From NCBI GenBank assembly GCA_012512295.1, contig JAAZDI010000280.1:1-7894 (forward strand): 7,894 nucleotides of DNA. The letters are read 5' to 3'. This stretch comes from Syntrophomonadaceae bacterium. Its GTDB lineage: Bacteria > Bacillota > Ch66 > Ch109. The stretch's first letter is position 1; every line of letters starts with the position of its first letter. Positions 5,480 to 7,894 of this stretch are shown here, in pieces. Position numbers and translations under genes: made by a program. The notes beneath the pieces were generated by a model. That model was not told the origin of the DNA. It was given only the letters and a program-made list of their open reading frames with translations, and ran no database searches.

Positions 5480-5797
5480 GTGAATCCGAATAATCTAGAG
5501 GCTTTATTGACTCAAATCATGCCCGTCCTATCAAATCCGAATGCTTTTTACTCTTTCTTAGAGCAGGCACCACTTAGCAGAGAGGAAAAAGAAGTTATTC
5601 GCCAGTTTTACCGACAATTATCAAACCCCCGCTCCCACAAAGATTCAACCCAATCCTTAAACCAGGTAATTCAGGACCTGATCGCGCGAACTAACCCGGC
5701 GCAACTCAAAAACCTGGCTCCCGTCTTAGACCAGTTGGCAAAATTATCTCCTGAACAACAAAAAGCTCTGCAAATGCTTCTTGGGATAAAGAGCTAG
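5480..5797 (+). CDS. Small hypothetical protein (105 aa)
   Basis: I do not recognise this family. The GTG start (5480-5482) follows GAGGTGAT (5469-5476), an excellent ribosome site, which supports a real gene. The product is soluble, glutamine- and leucine-rich and predicted mostly helical, with no signal peptide or membrane segment. It has three amphipathic blocks: about 5-30 (NLEALLTQIMPVLSNPNAF), 33-47 (SREEKEVIRQFYRQL) and 60-103 (SLNQVIQDLIARTNPAQLKN, then LDQLAKLSPEQQKALQMLL). The repeated Asn/Ser-Pro turns between leucine-rich helices suggest a small helical-bundle or interaction protein. The second unknown gene follows after 85 nt in the same direction, and the two share a terminator. 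The gap contains a TATAAT (5824-5829) with no good -35. The N-terminal block resembles the C-terminal block of that neighbour. Confidence 0.75.
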   Translation: MNPNNLEALLTQIMPVLSNPNAFYSFLEQAPLSREEKEVIRQFYRQLSNPRSHKDSTQSLNQVIQDLIARTNPAQLKNLAPVLDQLAKLSPEQQKALQMLLGIKS

Positions 5798-5882
5798 TTG
5801 TAACACTTTAAAGTAGACGCACATATAATACATCGACACTCGGTTAATATACCCCGATGGGGGTTGGGGAGGTGAGCTTTGA

Positions 5883-6524
5883 ATGAATAGATCAAAGCGG
5901 CGTATCCACGAAGAATTACGGATGGTAGAGAAGCAGCTGCCCCTCTATTATCAAAAAATAAATGAGTTAGAAAGACGTCAAAAAGAGCTTCGAGCCAGAC
6001 TCGACGAACAGCAGGAAAAAATCCCCGGATATCCCGAACCCTCAAGGAGGTTTTCGACGGCTGACTTTAGCGATCGTCAAAGAGTAGCCGATGCAAAGGG
6101 TCAGGGGTATAATGATCACACATTTCGGTTTAACACTCCACCCAGAGCCAAAACTCTGGGAGCTAAAGCAAAAGCCAATGCCGTTAGAGTCCTTGGGGAA
6201 GCCCGCGAAAAGTTCAGTTTACTAGGTGAAAGTATTTCTCAGGCTTTAACATATATTGATACAATGGTTCTAGTTCTGGAACTCATGGAGCAAAGCGGCG
6301 GTGAACTCCAGCAGCATTTGCTTAGAACAGCCAGTGCCATTCAGCAGCAGGTTAACAACCCATCCATCAATAATTCAGACTATCATTCAGGAGGGACAGA
6401 TGGCCAGCAAAATGAAAATCCGAGCGGCTTTTCACTCGAAGCGCTTATGGAAATAATTAAGTCCCCACACTTTCAGCAATTGGCCGATCAGTTAAAAGGA
6501 ACTGTTCAAAATTATAATAATTAG
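5883..6524 (+). CDS. Hypothetical coiled-coil protein (213 aa)
   Basis: I do not recognise this family. The ATG (5883) is preceded by GGGGAGGTGAG, a very strong ribosome site. An overlapping TTG (5880) in another frame stops after three codons. Residues about 5-47 are charged heptad-like sequence (HEELRMVEKQLPLYYQKINE, then RRQKELRARLDEQQEK), probably a coiled coil. Residues 50-90 look disordered. Residues about 91-145 form an alanine/leucine-rich helical stretch (GAKAKANAVRVLGEAREKFS, then LTYIDTMVLVLELMEQ). A polar Asn/Gly/Ser/Gln linker follows at about 155-180, and a final helix at about 181-205 (FSLEALMEIIKSPHFQQLADQ). No signal peptide or clear membrane segment is visible. It is probably co-transcribed with the 105-residue gene just upstream. 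A structural or scaffold role is only a guess. Confidence 0.78.
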   Translation: MNRSKRRIHEELRMVEKQLPLYYQKINELERRQKELRARLDEQQEKIPGYPEPSRRFSTADFSDRQRVADAKGQGYNDHTFRFNTPPRAKTLGAKAKANAVRVLGEAREKFSLLGESISQALTYIDTMVLVLELMEQSGGELQQHLLRTASAIQQQVNNPSINNSDYHSGGTDGQQNENPSGFSLEALMEIIKSPHFQQLADQLKGTVQNYNN

Positions 6525-6559
6525 ATAAACGGAAATTAGGATATTAACAAATTAGGCGC

Positions 6560-6595
6560 AAAGTCGAGTCGGGCCTAACCCGGAGCTCGACTTTT
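6560..6595 (+). terminator. Terminator after the unknown gene pair, shared with the convergent ubiB-like gene
   Basis: AAAGTCGAG (6560-6568) pairs with CTCGACTTT (6586-6594), with an inner CGGG/CCCG stem around CCTAA; TTTTATAAT completes the T-rich tail on the plus strand. It lies 35 nt past the stop of the 213-residue gene. The convergent minus-strand gene ends at 6594, so its stop codon touches the stem. The hairpin lacks a good T run on that strand. Confidence 0.88.
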
Positions 6596-7894
6596 ATAAT
6601 CCAGGTCCTGAAGATCGGTTTCGATCAGACCACCCGAAAATTAAGAAAAGACCAACAATCCCTGCCACACCCAGATAAACATGTGATTCAAAAGTTTTTT
6701 CATTAATATACATAATTACCGCAGTTAGTAAAAACGCCGCAAAAACTATCGAACGACCTAAAAAACGAATTGCCCTTTCCTGGCTGCGCAAAATCCGGGC
6801 GATAATATAACTATCAATTTTGATATGAAGATTTCCTTGTTCAGCTAGACTAAGGGTTCGCTGCATTAGCTCGGGCAGTTCCCCCAAAGTACCTAAAAAG
6901 GCAATTGCTTTCTTATGGTATTGTTCCCAGGTATCCCCAGAATCGTCTGTTAAGGCTAACCTCTTCAAATGAGGCTCTAACAGACTAATAAACTGAATAT
7001 CGGGCTGAAGTTCTACACATAAACCAAACAGGGTCCCCAATGTTCGACCAAGAAAGATAAAAGTAGACGGTATCTGAAAAGGTTCCGCCCGAACTACCTC
7101 TTCAAACTGATGCATGATTTCTATCCATTGCTCATTTGTAAATCTCCCCAATGGCATATCATAAACACGTTCCAGGATTTGATCCAATGCCCGCCGAACC
7201 ACTACAGCATCAGTTTCCGGCCGTAAAAATCCTAATTCTAAAAATGCCTTAACCATGCCGGGAGAATTCTTAGTCGCCACGGCAAAGATTAGTTTTCTTA
7301 ATCCATCCTTGTCGAGTGCCGTGACTTGTCCAACCATACCAAAGTCGATTAAGCCCAAGCGACCATCAGGCAAAACGATCAGGTTGCCGGGATGCGGGTC
7401 TGCATGAAAAAAGCCCTGTTCCAGGATTTGTTGAATATATGTTTCGACCAATAAAGCCACTAAACTGGAGGGAGCTATTATTGTTTCCCATTGTTGAACA
7501 TCAGTTATTTTATAGCCTTGAAGATATTCCAGGGTCAAAACTCGACGCGTTGTGTAATCCCAATAGACTTGAGGAATTTTAACGCGATTTTCTGCCGCAA
7601 AATTGTTTTGGAACCGTTCGCAATTTTTTCCTTCTTGAATGTAATCAAGTTCTGAGACAAGGGTATTGGAAAACTCACGATAAAGGGCGGAGATATCAAA
7701 CCGGCGACCCCAATCGGTTAAAAGCTCAAGCAGGATAATAATCCGCTGCAGGGTTTTTAGATCACTCTCGACAACTTTTTCTATGCCTGGCCTTAATACC
7801 TTAACAGCTACTAACTCGCCTGTGGGTATCCTTGCTAGATGCACCTGGCCTAATGAAGCTGCGGCTAATGCTTGTCGATTAAAACTGGTAAAAA
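6594..7894 (-). CDS. ABC1/AarF/UbiB-family kinase-like protein, 5' end beyond window
   Basis: The frame is open to the right edge, so about 432 C-terminal residues are visible and the N-terminus is missing. The internal GTG at 7842-7844 is not the start, because the family signature continues through it: AAASLGQVHLAR (the alanine-rich ATP-binding loop) runs into the lysine motif VAVKVLRPG. Further on are the conserved SELDY, the catalytic-loop motif FFHADPHPGNL (His, Asp and Asn visible) and LIDFGMVG, the counterpart of the kinase DFG. The C-terminus has two hydrophobic spans (about IVFAAFLLTAVIMYI and VYLGVAGIVGLFLIFGW), consistent with membrane anchoring in this family. UbiB/ABC1 proteins are atypical ATPases/kinases linked to isoprenoid quinone synthesis or lipid transport. 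In Firmicutes, which make menaquinone if any quinone, the precise role is unknown. The family-typical KxGQ region would lie upstream, outside the window. The gene converges on the unknown pair and shares their terminator hairpin. Confidence 0.93.
   Translation of the reverse strand, partial: FTSFNRQALAAASLGQVHLARIPTGELVAVKVLRPGIEKVVESDLKTLQRIIILLELLTDWGRRFDISALYREFSNTLVSELDYIQEGKNCERFQNNFAAENRVKIPQVYWDYTTRRVLTLEYLQGYKITDVQQWETIIAPSSLVALLVETYIQQILEQGFFHADPHPGNLIVLPDGRLGLIDFGMVGQVTALDKDGLRKLIFAVATKNSPGMVKAFLELGFLRPETDAVVVRRALDQILERVYDMPLGRFTNEQWIEIMHQFEEVVRAEPFQIPSTFIFLGRTLGTLFGLCVELQPDIQFISLLEPHLKRLALTDDSGDTWEQYHKKAIAFLGTLGELPELMQRTLSLAEQGNLHIKIDSYIIARILRSQERAIRFLGRSIVFAAFLLTAVIMYINEKTFESHVYLGVAGIVGLFLIFGWSDRNRSSGPGL

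Noticed and set aside
5798..5829. Separate promoter for the 213-residue gene at TATAAT 5824-5829
   Set aside because: The -10 is perfect, but no -35 or extended -10 lies at acceptable spacing, so co-transcription from the upstream promoter is simpler.
5794..6045. Minus-strand open frame of 83 codons across the start of the 213-residue gene
   Set aside because: It is antisense to a plus-strand gene with a very strong ribosome site, and has no initiation signal of its own.

Overview
The window looks like chromosomal DNA from an anaerobic, spore-former-like member of the Firmicutes (class Clostridia, perhaps Peptococcaceae-like). Supporting signs are strong AGGAGG-type ribosome binding sites, GTG and TTG starts, hairpin-plus-T terminators, moderate GC content, a DUF3870 protein and a B12/methylmalonyl-CoA gene neighbourhood. 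The genus is inference. I see no mobile element, CRISPR array, tRNA or rRNA.

Layout. Positions 1-1295 hold a minus-strand cobalamin pair: a corrinoid adenosyltransferase (cobO type), then a histidine phosphatase that runs off the left edge and is probably the alpha-ribazole phosphatase CobC. Their promoter carries two adjacent 15-bp repeats. Positions 1351-3417 hold a minus-strand acyl-CoA carboxyltransferase (MmdA/PccB type) with a perfect-palindrome terminator and a long, structured, gene-free 5' leader of about 350 nt. Positions 3447-3958 hold a DUF3870 gene with its own extended -10 promoter. Positions 4017-5351 hold a subtilisin-like protease without a signal peptide, flanked by a clear promoter and terminator. 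Divergent from it, 5424-6595 hold two plus-strand genes of unknown function that end in a strong hairpin terminator. Converging on that terminator is a minus-strand ABC1/AarF/UbiB kinase-like gene that runs off the right edge.

How the genes fit together. CobO and CobC act in making adenosylcobalamin. That coenzyme is used by methylmalonyl-CoA mutase, whose substrate or product is what MmdA-type carboxyltransferases carboxylate or decarboxylate. The left third is therefore plausibly one metabolic theme (propionate/methylmalonyl-CoA and its cofactor), although the genes have separate promoters. The protease, the unknown pair and the UbiB-like protein show no evident shared pathway.

The most interesting parts are the structured mmdA leader, the repeat-bearing cobO promoter with its misplaced Shine-Dalgarno sequence, and the unrecognised gene pair at 5480-6524.
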